Made by a program: the position numbers and the translations under genes
Assembly (NCBI GenBank): GCA_003426165.1
Contig: QUAH01000003.1
Coordinates: 107,525-171,524, forward strand
Origin: Candidatus Saccharicenans subterraneus
Lineage (GTDB): Bacteria; Acidobacteriota; Aminicenantia; Aminicenantales; Saccharicenantaceae
Length of the DNA stretch: 64,000 nucleotides
Direction of reading: 5' to 3'
Shown here: one piece after another, positions 52,255 to 61,450 of the stretch
Layout: each line of letters opens with the position of its first letter
Numbering within the stretch: position 1 is the first letter of the stretch
The notes under the pieces: generated by a model
Seen by the model: the letters and a program-made list of their open reading frames with translations, nothing else
Database searches by the model: none
What the model was told of the DNA's origin: nothing

Positions 52255-54380
52255 CTTATGACCTCCTCTTCCTTTCCGCTCAGGCGGCCCTTTTGCCTGA
52301 TGGGCAGGATTATGGTGATGGTGGTGCCGGCGCCGGGCTGGCTCTGGACCTGGATATCTCCATTATGGCTTTTGATGTAGGACAGGCTGATACTCAGACC
52401 CAGTCCGGTGCCCTGGCTCTTTTTAGTGGTGAAAAATGGGTCGAAGATTTTCTTCAGGTCTTCGGGCTGGATGCCGATGCCCGTGTCGGTAATCTCGATC
52501 TGGACGTAATCTTCGAACTTGACCTTGGAGGTGGTCACTGCCAGCCTGCCCCCTTCGGGCATGGCCTGGGCGGCGTTAATGAAGATATTGGTCAGAACCT
52601 GGCGGATCTGGTTGAGGTCGGCGGTGATCGGGGGCAGCTGTGGATAGAGCTTCTGTTCGACCTGGATCTTTTTGAAAATCGGCTGGTGGCCCAGGAAGGC
52701 CAGGGTATCCTCGACCACCTGGTTGAGGTTGACCCTGGTAAAGCGAGGGGGAGTCGGCCGGGCAAAATCCAGCAGCCCCCTGATGGTCTGGGAAATGCGG
52801 TAGACATTTTCCAGGACCACTTCCATCTGCTGTTTCTTCTGGGGGTCGTCTGTTTCTTCCATCTGGATTTCCAGGAAAGAAGAAATCCCCAGCAGGGGGT
52901 TGTTTATCTCGTGGGCGGCGCCCAGGGCCAGCTGGCTCAGGGCTGACAGCTTTTCGTATTCAGCCAGCTTGTTACGGAGTTTTTCTTTTTCGGTGACGTT
53001 TTCGACCAGGATGGTTATTCCCAGCAGACGTTTTTCGCCGTTGGTGATGGGGAAGAAGGCCAGGTTGAAGTATTCCTCGCCGTGGCCCCGGTCGATTTTC
53101 CGGGCCGTCAGCTGCCTGGCCGAAGCTTCTTTAACCGTGGCCCGGAAAGATTCCATGATCTCAGGATCTTTCAAGGCCGGAATGGCCTCAAAGAGGACTT
53201 CGCCCTTCCTGATTTCTCTGGCTTCGAACAGGGTCAGGAAATGCTTGTTATACTGGGCAATTCTGCCTTCGAGGTCGGTTCCGGCCAGGCCCAGGGAAAT
53301 GCTGTCGATGAGGTGCAGGATGTACTGCTCCGATAGCTGGAGTTCGGCGGCCAGTCGCTGGCTTTCCAGAATTCGGTTTTCCAGTTCGCGGTTGATATGG
53401 TCCAGCTGCTGCCGGCGCTCCCGGCATTCGTCCAGGGCCCGGGCCAGGTTGGCCGTGAGTTTCTGGACCAGTCCCGTAACCCTTCTGGAATAGAGGTTGG
53501 ATATGATGATCAGGAAAAGAAAGGAAGGCAGGAAAAAATAGAGGATGATGCGGTTGAAACGCCGGACCGGCAGCAGGGCCTCCTGCAGGTCCATTTCCGA
53601 GGCCAGGTAGATGCTGGTCCCGGGCAGGAGCTGGTAGGCACAGAGGACTCTTTCCCCCCGGTAATCCAGGTGTACGATTACTCCGCTATCTCCGCGGTGG
53701 GGATTGAGTTCGCCGGAGAAAGCCCTCTCGGCAAAGGGGAAGGCGCCCAGCTTGGTGGGGGACAGGATCAGGCCTTCCCGGCTCAACAAGAACAGCTCGC
53801 TCGTTCGGCCCAACCGCAGGTCTGAGATCAGGCTGTACAGGTAATTCAGGTTGAGAGAGGCCCCGAGAACCCCGACCACCCGCCCTTCTGAATCCTGTAC
53901 CGGGTGGGATATGACCATGACGTTAGCCCCGGTTATATCAGAATAAAAGATATCGGAGATAAACGGTTGCCCCGCGGCCGAGGCCTTAAAATAGTCCCTT
54001 TTTGAAATATTGCCCTGGAGCTCGCGGTTGTATGACCTGACCAGGTTACCCTGGAGGTCGGAGATGAAGATAAAATCGTACCATCTTTTCCCCTGGATCA
54101 GGTTCAGGTAGATTTTTTCCTGCTCGTTCAAGCAGCTGAGGCCCGGGCAATTCAACTGGGCCACCGAGCCCAGGTCGGTCAGCCGGTCTTCCAGGAAAAG
54201 CTTGATGGTTTTCAGGTTGTCCTGGACCGCACCGGCCAGTTGCGAATTGACCTGGTTTTTTATCACTCTGGAAATCTGGAGGTCAACCACCACCAGCAGG
54301 ATGAGAAAGGGCAGGGCAAAGAAAGCCAGGGTCAGGAAGGTATTCCTGGTGGTGAGTTTCTTAAAATATTTAGAGGCCAC
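52251..54380 (-). CDS. Membrane histidine kinase with Cache sensor and PAS domains
   Basis: A 709-aa kinase. A membrane helix at about 15-35, an external double-Cache-type sensor (about 40-270; NRELQGNISKRDYFKASAAG, VISHPVQDSEGRVVGVLGA), a second membrane helix near 280-300, a coiled coil (about 310-370), a PAS domain (SLGLAGTDLEGRIAQYNKHF), and a kinase core with phospho-His490 in LGAAHEINNPL, N-box NIFINAAQAMPEGG, G1 ITDTGIGIQPEDL and G2 GTGLGLSISL. It partners the NtrC gene, with which it overlaps as ATGA. The GTG at 54380 is the start. The signal sensed is probably an external small molecule; the identity is unknown. Confidence 0.94.
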   Translation of the reverse strand: MASKYFKKLTTRNTFLTLAFFALPFLILLVVVDLQISRVIKNQVNSQLAGAVQDNLKTIKLFLEDRLTDLGSVAQLNCPGLSCLNEQEKIYLNLIQGKRWYDFIFISDLQGNLVRSYNRELQGNISKRDYFKASAAGQPFISDIFYSDITGANVMVISHPVQDSEGRVVGVLGASLNLNYLYSLISDLRLGRTSELFLLSREGLILSPTKLGAFPFAERAFSGELNPHRGDSGVIVHLDYRGERVLCAYQLLPGTSIYLASEMDLQEALLPVRRFNRIILYFFLPSFLFLIIISNLYSRRVTGLVQKLTANLARALDECRERRQQLDHINRELENRILESQRLAAELQLSEQYILHLIDSISLGLAGTDLEGRIAQYNKHFLTLFEAREIRKGEVLFEAIPALKDPEIMESFRATVKEASARQLTARKIDRGHGEEYFNLAFFPITNGEKRLLGITILVENVTEKEKLRNKLAEYEKLSALSQLALGAAHEINNPLLGISSFLEIQMEETDDPQKKQQMEVVLENVYRISQTIRGLLDFARPTPPRFTRVNLNQVVEDTLAFLGHQPIFKKIQVEQKLYPQLPPITADLNQIRQVLTNIFINAAQAMPEGGRLAVTTSKVKFEDYVQIEITDTGIGIQPEDLKKIFDPFFTTKKSQGTGLGLSISLSYIKSHNGDIQVQSQPGAGTTITIILPIRQKGRLSGKEEEVIS

Positions 54381-54444
54381 TCAGACCAGCTCCGTTCATC
54401 AGAATTTTATCAAACGGGCGCCTGGTTTTCACCGTTTTTTTCTG

Positions 54445-55179
54445 TCAGAAATCGAGCAGGTCCAGGGTCCGGGGCCTTTCCTCCAGGTGGAAGACGATAA
54501 TGGCCTGGAAAACCCGGCCCAGCTTCTTCCAGTCGTCCGCTTCGAGTTCCAGGTCTGGAGGAACTTCCGGCGGATTCTTTTTTATCCAGTCTATGGCCTG
54601 AACCAGCCGGGGGCTGAGTTCAAACTTTTTGTCCCGGGCACACCGGTCACACAGGACGCCGTCTTTCTGCGGCTCCAGCCAGGCGGTGTTAATTATCCGG
54701 TTGTGGCACTTCTGGCAGGTCCGGAAATCAGGCAAAATACCATTGATCTTCAAAAACCAGTACTCGAAATAGCGAACCAGATATTCCACCTTTTGCCCGG
54801 CCCGGACGGCCCTGGTCAGGCTCACCAGCAACCGGTAGAGCTTCTCCTCTCCGGCCCGGTACGGGGAGAACTTTTCGGTCAGCTCGGCCAGGTAAGAAAA
54901 AAAGCAGGCCGTCCGGCGATCCCTGAACAGTTCGAAGGCCGACTCCAGCAGGTCGCAGTTGCTGACGGTGACCAGGTCCTGCCTCTCCTTTTCATAATAA
55001 AAGATCCTGACTATGGAGAACGGCTCCAGGCTGCTGCCGAAGCGGTTGTTGAATTTCCTGGCTCCCTTGGCAATGCCCCGCACCAGCCCTTTCTCCCGGC
55101 TGAAAAAGACCACCAGTTTATCCTGTTCGGCAAAACTCTGGGTGCGTAAGATCACTGCCTCGGATTGGTCTATTGGCAT
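54445..55179 (-). CDS. recO: DNA repair protein RecO
   Basis: A 244-aa recombination mediator that helps load RecA. The N-terminal OB fold (ILRTQSFAEQDKLVVFFSRE, GLVRGIAKGARK) is followed by a helical domain and a C4 zinc site (CQKC near 158-161 and CDRC near 180-183). Length is typical. It lies between rodZ and the kinase gene in the same direction, 54 bases after rodZ. Confidence 0.93.
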   Translation of the reverse strand: MPIDQSEAVILRTQSFAEQDKLVVFFSREKGLVRGIAKGARKFNNRFGSSLEPFSIVRIFYYEKERQDLVTVSNCDLLESAFELFRDRRTACFFSYLAELTEKFSPYRAGEEKLYRLLVSLTRAVRAGQKVEYLVRYFEYWFLKINGILPDFRTCQKCHNRIINTAWLEPQKDGVLCDRCARDKKFELSPRLVQAIDWIKKNPPEVPPDLELEADDWKKLGRVFQAIIVFHLEERPRTLDLLDF

Positions 55180-55233
55180 GCTTATCTCTCGCCCGGTAGA
55201 GTCGAGAATCGGTCTACCGGGCTTTCCGGTCTT

Positions 55234-56100
55234 TTACTGCGGGCTCTTTTCCCGGTCCAGGAACTGGTCCAGGTTGTCCCGCGTGATTTTGATATTCTTG
55301 ACCACCGCCCCGCGTTTGCCGAGGGGTTTGCCGGGCTGGCCGTTCAGTTTAAAGCTGACCCCGCCGGCGTTGCCCAGGTTGATGACCAGCTCCGATTCAG
55401 CCCGGACCTGTATCCGGAACCCCTCCAGTTTCAATCCGTCTACCACCAGGTTACCGTCGGCATAGACCTGTATCCAGCAGTCTTCGTTAAACTCCAGCTC
55501 CAGCTGTAAGCCCAGAATGGCCTGGGGCTGCGGTTCTGGTTCGGCCACCTGGGTCCCGGCCGGGGGCAGCTGTTCTGCGGCCGGGATGGTGACCTCGGCC
55601 TGGATTTTCTGACTGGCCTTTCTGGCCTCAACATTTTTCCTGGTGGTCTGAATGGAAAGATAGATTAGCAATACGAAAAGTGACAGGACGATAACTGTCA
55701 GGGTTATCCAGACCACCCGGTCCAGCCTCAGCTCTCTTTTCCTGGCTCCGGTTTCGGTTTCGGCCTTGTTTTCCTGGGACGGCAGGTAATATTTGACCTG
55801 GTCCACCTGCTGTGGCTTTGGCGAGGGGGCGACCTTTTTCCCGGACCCGGGTTCTCTGGCGGGCGGCTTGAGTTCCGGCCGCTCGTATTTCGGCAACCAG
55901 TCTTCCGGGTTTAGCCCTATGGATGAAATATAAGCCTTGAGTATATGCCTGGTAAAAAATCCCCCCGGCAAAAGGTCCAGACGATCGTTTTCTATGGCCT
56001 CCAGGTGTCTGAGCCCGATTTTCGTCTGGAGAGAGATGTCCTTTAATGAGATACCCCGGGCTTCTCTTTCTTTCTGAAGTTCCTTGCCTATGCTTTCCAT
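55234..56100 (-). CDS. rodZ: RodZ-like cytoskeletal/cell-shape protein
   Basis: A 288-aa protein with an N-terminal helix-turn-helix domain (EREARGISLKDISLQTKIGL, HLEAIENDRLDLLPGGFFTR), a K/P-rich linker, one membrane helix (VVWITLTVIVLSLFVLLIYL), a P/Q-rich stretch and a C-terminal DUF4115 beta domain (LELEFNEDCWIQVYADGNL). This is the RodZ order; RodZ links MreB to the membrane. It is part of the minus-strand ftsX-rodZ-recO run. Confidence 0.88.
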   Translation of the reverse strand: MESIGKELQKEREARGISLKDISLQTKIGLRHLEAIENDRLDLLPGGFFTRHILKAYISSIGLNPEDWLPKYERPELKPPAREPGSGKKVAPSPKPQQVDQVKYYLPSQENKAETETGARKRELRLDRVVWITLTVIVLSLFVLLIYLSIQTTRKNVEARKASQKIQAEVTIPAAEQLPPAGTQVAEPEPQPQAILGLQLELEFNEDCWIQVYADGNLVVDGLKLEGFRIQVRAESELVINLGNAGGVSFKLNGQPGKPLGKRGAVVKNIKITRDNLDQFLDREKSPQ

Positions 56101-56378
56101 CAGACCGCTTCAATTTTAATTAATGCCGGAAGATCAGTCAAACCTTTTCTTCTTTCCGGTTAAGACATGGTATCCAGGGGAAGGGGAGTATATGGAAGCG
56201 CAGTCAGAAGAGTGGCTGTGTTGGTGGGTCAGCGGGTTAAGCCGGGCCAGGATGATGGCGGGGGCTTGGGCTCTACCTTCCCCTTTCTGCCAAGTCACGG
56301 CACTGTCGAATTAAGGCGGATGAGTGATGTAGTCGTTAGACGGCAGCCAGGTGCTTAGCCGGTGAATGGTGAACGGGC

Positions 56379-57278
56379 CTAAATCCTGAGAAACCTTGAG
56401 ACCGAGGTGACGCTGCCCAGGGTTCCGGTGACCACTCCGCCGGCCACCAGCCAGAGGCCCTGTTCGGTCGTCAGCGGCCGCAGGGTGAATAGCTCCCGGG
56501 CCGCCCCGAGGGAACTGCCGATGTAGATGGGAAAGACCTTGATCAGGATGAACAGTATGAACAGCGAGACCAGGCTGCCCAGCAGTCCCAGAACGAATCC
56601 TTCCAGCAAGAACGGAATTCTTATGAAGGTGTTGGTGGCCCCGACCAGCCGGAGAATTTCTATTTCGTTTTTCCTGGCGAAAACGTTCAGCCGGACCACG
56701 TTGGAGATTATGAAAAAAGAGGCCAGGATCAGGATGCCGCCCAGGAAAAAGCCCACGGCCTGAACAATCCGGCTGAGGGAGTCCATCTTTTCCACCCAGT
56801 CCTGGTTGAACTGGACGTCGACCACGCCTTTCAGTCCTTTGATTTTTTCCATGAAGTAGACGATGGCCGACAGGCTCAGAACTTTATCTTTGAGCTTGAC
56901 CTCGTATGATGGAGGAAAGGGATTGGACTTGAGGTTATCCAGGATTTCCCTCAGCTCGGGGAAGTTGGCCCGGAAACGGCTCAGGGCATCTTCGGAAGAA
57001 ACGAAGGTCACCCGGTCCACCAGTTCCGAGGCCAGGATCTGTGATTTGATGTACTCCAGCTCCGGAGCTTTCAGGTTCTTGTCCAGGAAGAAGGAAATGG
57101 CCAGGTTATTGGATAGCTGCTGGCCAAGGTAGGTCAGGTTATTGGACAGGGCCAGGAAGATGCCTATCACCAGGAAAGAAAAGCCGATGATCAGGACCGA
57201 GACCAGGTTGCGGCCGCGGAAGGTCCACAGGTTGTTGCCCGCGGCCTTGACCAGGTACCAGAGTTGCCTGAAGATCAC
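56379..57278 (-). CDS. ftsX: Cell division permease-like protein FtsX
   Basis: A 299-aa protein with four membrane helices: one N-terminal (VLIIGFSFLVIGIFLAL), an external domain (about 60-170; LVDRVTFVSSEDALSRF), then three C-terminal helices with the FtsX signature VVRLNVFARKNEIEILRLVGAT. With FtsE it forms the ABC-type complex that activates peptidoglycan hydrolases at division. Its GTG start overlaps the ftsE stop (GTGA). Confidence 0.94.
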   Translation of the reverse strand: MIFRQLWYLVKAAGNNLWTFRGRNLVSVLIIGFSFLVIGIFLALSNNLTYLGQQLSNNLAISFFLDKNLKAPELEYIKSQILASELVDRVTFVSSEDALSRFRANFPELREILDNLKSNPFPPSYEVKLKDKVLSLSAIVYFMEKIKGLKGVVDVQFNQDWVEKMDSLSRIVQAVGFFLGGILILASFFIISNVVRLNVFARKNEIEILRLVGATNTFIRIPFLLEGFVLGLLGSLVSLFILFILIKVFPIYIGSSLGAARELFTLRPLTTEQGLWLVAGGVVTGTLGSVTSVSRFLRI

Positions 57279-57943
57279 TGTTTTTCTTCCTTGCCGATGA
57301 TTTTGCCCTTCTGTAAGAAAAAGATCTTATCACCGAAATGACGGATGAGCTCCCGGTCATGGCTGCCGATGATGACCGTGGCTCCCTGCTGGTTGATTTC
57401 CTTGAAGATGCTCATGATCTCGAAGGCCAGCTCGGGATCCAGGTTGCCGGTCGGTTCGTCGGCCAGCAGGATGGAAGGGTTGTTAACGATGGCCCGGGCA
57501 ATGGCCACCCGCTGCTGCTCGCCGTAGGACAGGCGCTGGGGAAAGTCCCACATCTTGTGATGCAGGTTGACCTGGCGCAGGGCGTTGAACACCCGTCGCC
57601 TGATTTCCTTGGATGACAGCCCGGCCACCTGCAGGGGCACGGCCACGTTGTGAAACACAGATTGATGGAAAAGCAGCCGGAAATCCTGGAAGACTATCCC
57701 CATGGTGCGGCGGAGCCGGTAAATCTTATGGTCCGGTATTTTAAGAATGTTAACTCCATCGACCAAAATCTGTCCCTCGGTCGGGATGAGCTCGCGGAAG
57801 ATGATTTTCAGCAGGGTGGTCTTGCCGGAGCCGCTTGGACCGGTGATGAAACAGAACTCCCCGGTTCTGATTTCCAGGGAAATGTCGGACAGGGCCCAGT
57901 GCGGTTTCTGGTACTGCTTCCAGACGTGAAATAGTTCAATCAT
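57275..57943 (-). CDS. ftsE: Cell division ATP-binding protein FtsE
   Basis: A 222-aa ABC ATPase. Walker A ITGPSGSGKTTLLKI, Q-loop in GIVFQDFRLL, signature motif LSYGEQQRVAIA, Walker B ILLADEPTGNLD and the H-loop in IGSHDREL. Length and the paired downstream ftsX identify it. It starts 16 bases after gatB. Confidence 0.95.
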   Translation of the reverse strand: MIELFHVWKQYQKPHWALSDISLEIRTGEFCFITGPSGSGKTTLLKIIFRELIPTEGQILVDGVNILKIPDHKIYRLRRTMGIVFQDFRLLFHQSVFHNVAVPLQVAGLSSKEIRRRVFNALRQVNLHHKMWDFPQRLSYGEQQRVAIARAIVNNPSILLADEPTGNLDPELAFEIMSIFKEINQQGATVIIGSHDRELIRHFGDKIFFLQKGKIIGKEEKQ

Positions 57944-57959
57944 CTGCTGGCATCAGCTT

Positions 57960-59474
57960 TTATTTTTTGGCCAGCTTATCCAGGGCCTGGCGCAGCAGGG
58001 GTTGCACCCTCTGCGGGTCGGCCTGGCCCTTACTGGCCTTCATCACCTGGCCCAGCAGGAATCCCAGGACCTGGACCTTGCCTTCCAGGTATTGCTTAAC
58101 CGGGCCGGGATTCTTCTCCAGGACCTCTTCTATTATATTCTGCAGGGCCTGTTCGTCGCCGATCTTTTTCAAACCGAGTTCCTCGGTGATAACCCGGGGA
58201 TCGCAAGCGGCTACTTTTAATTCAAGGGTCGGGACGGGCACCTCCGCTGACTTGGGTTCTTCCAAAGATCTCCTGACCATCTCCGGGAAGACTTTTTCCT
58301 TGGCCATGGTAATGGTTATTTCCTGGTTCTCCACCATCTTGATCAGCTCGGCCAGGGATTCGGCCGGAAGCGGGAAATTTTCCGGACTCAGATTTTTTTC
58401 CTTTAGATATTGTAAGACCTCACGCATTATCCAGTTTGAGGCCTGCTTGGGGGAGCCGGAGAGCCCGGCCACCTTTTCAAAATAATCGGCCAGGGCCCGG
58501 CTTCCGGTCAGAATCCGGGCGTCATAGACCGGAAGCTGATAATCCCTGATAAACCGGTCAATTTTGGCCTGGGGAAGCTCCGGCAGCCCGGCCGAAACCT
58601 CCCTTACCCAGTCTTCGGAGATGATGAGCGGCGGCAGGTCGGGCTCGGGAAAGTAGCGGTAGTCGTGGGCTTCTTCCTTGCTGCGCTGCGGAACCGTCCG
58701 GTTGGCCGAAGCGTCCCAGCCCCTGGTCTCCTGGATGATCTTTTCGCCCCTCTCCAGGGCTTCAACCTGGCGGCTGGCCTCGTATTCCAGGGCCCGGGCC
58801 AGGAAGCGGAAAGAATTCAGGTTCTTGACCTCGGTCTTCGTTCCAAATTCAGTTGAGCCTGCCGGCCTGACGGACAGATTGGCGTCACAGCGCAGGCTGC
58901 CCTCTTCCATGTTGCCGTCGCAGATTTCCAGGTACTGGAGAATGGTCCTTAGGTTCTGGACAAACTCGACCGCCTCTTCCGGCGAGCGCAGGTCGGGCCG
59001 GCCGACGATTTCCAGCAGCGGAACGCCGCAGCGATTAAAATCAAGGTAGGTCTTTTCGGCCGAGTCGGGAAATCCCTCGTGAAGCGATTTCCCGGCGTCT
59101 TCCTCCAGGTTTATCCTCTCTATTCCTATGGCCTTTCTGCTCCCGTTGACGTCGATCAGCAGGCGGCCGTTCTCGGCCACCGGCAGGTGATACTGGGTAA
59201 TCTGGTAGCCCTTGGGCAGGTCCGGGTAAAAATAGTTCTTGCGGCTGAAAATCGATTTGAAGTTGATCCTGGCTTCCAGGGCCAGGGCCAGCTTGATGGC
59301 CATCCGGACTGCTTCCCGGTTAATGACCGGCAGGCTGCCCGGCAGGCCCAGGCAGACCGGGCAGGTCAGGGTGTTGGGGGTCCTCCCGAACTCGGTGCTG
59401 CAGCGACAGAAGAGCTTGGTCCTGGTCAGAAGCTGGGCGTGGATTTCCAGGCCGATGATGGTTTCGTATTTCAT
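57960..59474 (-). CDS. gatB: Aspartyl/glutamyl-tRNA amidotransferase subunit B
   Basis: A 504-aa subunit of the GatCAB complex that amidates Glu-tRNA(Gln) and/or Asp-tRNA(Asn). Motifs are ETIIGLEIHAQLLTRTKLFC, the zinc cysteines CRC and CPVC, FYPDLPKGYQITQY, INLEEDAGKSLHE, DFNRCGVPLLEIV and SLRCDANLSVRP; the tail domain (about 330-500) ends with the GatB/YqeY fold. Length is normal. The gatA and gatC genes are not in the window. Confidence 0.97.
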   Translation of the reverse strand: MKYETIIGLEIHAQLLTRTKLFCRCSTEFGRTPNTLTCPVCLGLPGSLPVINREAVRMAIKLALALEARINFKSIFSRKNYFYPDLPKGYQITQYHLPVAENGRLLIDVNGSRKAIGIERINLEEDAGKSLHEGFPDSAEKTYLDFNRCGVPLLEIVGRPDLRSPEEAVEFVQNLRTILQYLEICDGNMEEGSLRCDANLSVRPAGSTEFGTKTEVKNLNSFRFLARALEYEASRQVEALERGEKIIQETRGWDASANRTVPQRSKEEAHDYRYFPEPDLPPLIISEDWVREVSAGLPELPQAKIDRFIRDYQLPVYDARILTGSRALADYFEKVAGLSGSPKQASNWIMREVLQYLKEKNLSPENFPLPAESLAELIKMVENQEITITMAKEKVFPEMVRRSLEEPKSAEVPVPTLELKVAACDPRVITEELGLKKIGDEQALQNIIEEVLEKNPGPVKQYLEGKVQVLGFLLGQVMKASKGQADPQRVQPLLRQALDKLAKK

Positions 59475-59576
59475 GATCGATTAAAGGAATCTGATTATAA
59501 CACAATTCATTTGCCGGCCAAAAGATTTCTGGTCAGTACGAAGAAGGGGATTCGGGTTTATGTTTTTCTGGCGGGT

Positions 59577-59756
59577 CTATTTGACAAAAAGGTACATGAA
59601 CCAGCCAAAAGCGAGAGAGGCCAGGGTCATTATCAGGAATAAGGTCAGTCCATACCTGAGGCGGCTCTTCAGGTCGGGCCGGCGGATCAATGCCAACACC
59701 AGAGACACCAGGAAGGCATAGATAATCATAGTGAAAAGATGACTTTCCAGAATCAT
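59577..59756 (-). CDS. 59-aa membrane microprotein, translationally coupled to DUF6677
   Basis: A 59-residue protein (start MILESHLFTMIIYAFLVSL) with two hydrophobic helices separated by the charged turn IRRPDLKSRLRYG; it ends in FMYLFVK. Its ATG (59756-59754) overlaps the TGA of the DUF6677 gene (59755-59753), a strong sign that it is translated. It is short enough to be missed by common length cut-offs. Family unknown to me. Confidence 0.7.
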   Translation of the reverse strand: MILESHLFTMIIYAFLVSLVLALIRRPDLKSRLRYGLTLFLIMTLASLAFGWFMYLFVK

Positions 59757-60121
59757 TGTTTCTTTCCTCTGGCTATATCCCAGGCGTCGAGGGCCACCAG
59801 GTAGTTCAGCAGCCCGGCCCCGGCCAGGTAAGCCGTTCCGAATTCGAAGGACAGCCTTTCCAGCTCACCCAGGCCAACTGGCAGGAACCTGGAGATGATG
59901 TAAAGCAGCCCATTCCCGAGGTCGGAGAGGAAGGCCAGGAAGGTCAGCGGGTTGTCTGCCTGCAGCGGATAAATCTTGCCCCCCATCACCAGGCCCATCA
60001 ATGACATCAGGGCGATGGCCACCAGAAAAGCCAGGCCTCGCCAGTAGCGGCGAAGGTAGATGTGTCCCAGTCCCGGAACAAACCAGGCCAGTATGATTGC
60101 AGTAACGGCTTTCTTTTTCAT
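59753..60121 (-). CDS. DUF6677 family small membrane protein
   Basis: A 122-aa membrane protein. VPGLGHIYLRRYWRGLAFLV is a TM2-like opening, followed by GGKIYPLQADNPLTFLAFLS, then GLLYIISRFLP and the end TAYLAGAGLLNYLVALDAWD, the pattern of DUF6677 proteins from Acidobacteriota. Four hydrophobic segments are predicted. Function unknown. It is followed by a coupled 59-aa protein. Confidence 0.75.
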   Translation of the reverse strand: MKKKAVTAIILAWFVPGLGHIYLRRYWRGLAFLVAIALMSLMGLVMGGKIYPLQADNPLTFLAFLSDLGNGLLYIISRFLPVGLGELERLSFEFGTAYLAGAGLLNYLVALDAWDIARGKKQ

Positions 60122-60232
60122 AAGGCTTAATATTAATTAAAATGAAGGATTAAATCAAGCCGATTCTCCGGAAAACCAGGCCGGCATCCTGAGGAGCTTG
60201 GCTATTTGGCGCTGGAAAGGTAAAATCGATTC

Positions 60233-61060
60233 ATGCCCGAATTGCCCGAAGTCGAAACGGTGGTCAGCGGCCTGCGTTCCAGGCTGGAAGGCCGCCGGGT
60301 CAGAGACCTGGTCTTCCTCTCGGCTCACCTCGAACGCAAACAGCCGCCCTCTGCTCTCAGTCCCGTTCTGTATCGCGGAAGGACCGTGCAGAAAATATGG
60401 CGTCGCGGGAAAATGATAATTTTCAGTTTTTCCGGAGGCTGCGGCCTTTTGATTCACCTCAAGATGACCGGGCAGCTTTACCTGTGCCCGCCGGAACAAC
60501 CCCTGGATAAACATACCCATGCCCGGATGACCTTTTACGGGTTGCGTTCCGAGCTCCGCTTCCGCGATGTCAGGAAATTTGGTTTCTACAACTGTCTGCG
60601 GTTGCCGGACATTGTGAGCCGGGTAGAGGCTGAACTCGGGCCTGAACCGCTGGAGCTGGACTTTCCAGGGTTCCAGGCTTTACTGCACAAATACGGGGGA
60701 AAGAAAATCAAGGGCTGGTTGCTCGACCAGAAGATCATAGCCGGCATTGGCAATATCTATTCTGACGAGATCCTGTTCCGGGCCGGAATAAGGCCGGACC
60801 GCCCGGCTGGCCGCTTGAGCCTGGTCGAGGCCCGGAAACTGTACCGGGCCATGAAATCCGTCCTGAAAAAGGCCATTGAGCTCAGGGGGTCATCCATCAG
60901 CGATTATGTTGATTCGGCGGGCGAGAAGGGGCAGTTCCAGCAGAAACACCTGGTCTACGACCGGGAAGGCCAGCGCTGCCGCCGCTGCCGGGAGGCCGTT
61001 ATCGAGAGAAAGAAGATAGCCGGCCGGAGCTCTTTTTTCTGCCCTTACTGCCAGAAGTAG
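60233..61060 (+). CDS. mutM: Formamidopyrimidine-DNA glycosylase
   Basis: A 275-aa base-excision enzyme removing 8-oxoguanine and FapyG. It begins MPELPEVETVVSGLR with the catalytic Pro after the start Met and Glu at position 3; Lys about 60 sits in RRGKMIIF; the H2TH region includes GGKKIKGWLLDQKIIAGIGN and YSDEILFRAGI; the C-terminal zinc finger is CRRCREAV...CPYCQK. All active-site parts are present. Divergent from the DUF6677 gene. Confidence 0.97.
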   Translation: MPELPEVETVVSGLRSRLEGRRVRDLVFLSAHLERKQPPSALSPVLYRGRTVQKIWRRGKMIIFSFSGGCGLLIHLKMTGQLYLCPPEQPLDKHTHARMTFYGLRSELRFRDVRKFGFYNCLRLPDIVSRVEAELGPEPLELDFPGFQALLHKYGGKKIKGWLLDQKIIAGIGNIYSDEILFRAGIRPDRPAGRLSLVEARKLYRAMKSVLKKAIELRGSSISDYVDSAGEKGQFQQKHLVYDREGQRCRRCREAVIERKKIAGRSSFFCPYCQK

Positions 61061-61090
61061 GCACTTCGGGCCCGGTCCGGTGCCTCCTGA

Positions 61091-61119
61091 TTGAAAAAAT
61101 CGGGCCGATAAGTTATATT
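61091..61119 (+). promoter_or_regulatory. Promoter of tRNA-Arg
   Basis: -35 TTGAAA at 61091-61096, 17-base spacer, -10 TATATT at 61114-61119; start near 61126, about ten bases before the tRNA. Confidence 0.6.
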
Positions 61120-61136
61120 TAGCTCTTGCGAAGAAT

Positions 61137-61211
61137 GCCCCTGTAGCTCAGTATGGATAGAGCAAGGGATTCCTAATCCCTGTGCCGGGAGTTCGAGTCT
61201 CCCCAGGGGCA
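61137..61211 (+). tRNA. tRNA-Arg (CCU)
   Basis: Acceptor GCCCCTG pairs with CAGGGGC; the D arm is GCTCAGTATGGATAGAGC; the anticodon stem AGGGA/TCCCT encloses TTCCTAA with anticodon CCU; the T arm contains AGTTCGAGTCT. The 3' CCA is not encoded (sequence continues TTTGG after discriminator A). It reads AGG. Confidence 0.96.
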
Positions 61212-61450
61212 TTTGGCTTTATCCGATCGATGAGCGCGAAAGGGAAGGGGCAGCCAGGTTTGGTCCTCAGGGGGAGGTTCAGGACGGGTCAGTCCAACCA
61301 CCGGCTGATGAGGGAAAAGTGCTGGCGATTTTCGGTCCGACCAAATGAGGGGAGCAGAAATCATCTTTTAATTCACCTTGAAAGGTGATAAATTTATGAG
61401 CGGAATATTTTAATAAAGGGGTGAAATCATAGATTTGAAAGGACCGAACC

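Noticed and set aside
61173..61364. Minus-strand frame containing WGDSNSRHRD across tRNA-Arg
   Set aside because: Same artefact: reverse complement of tRNA sequence.
61137..61450. Possible integration site at tRNA-Arg
   Set aside because: No repeat of the tRNA 3' end, integrase or composition shift is visible within the window.
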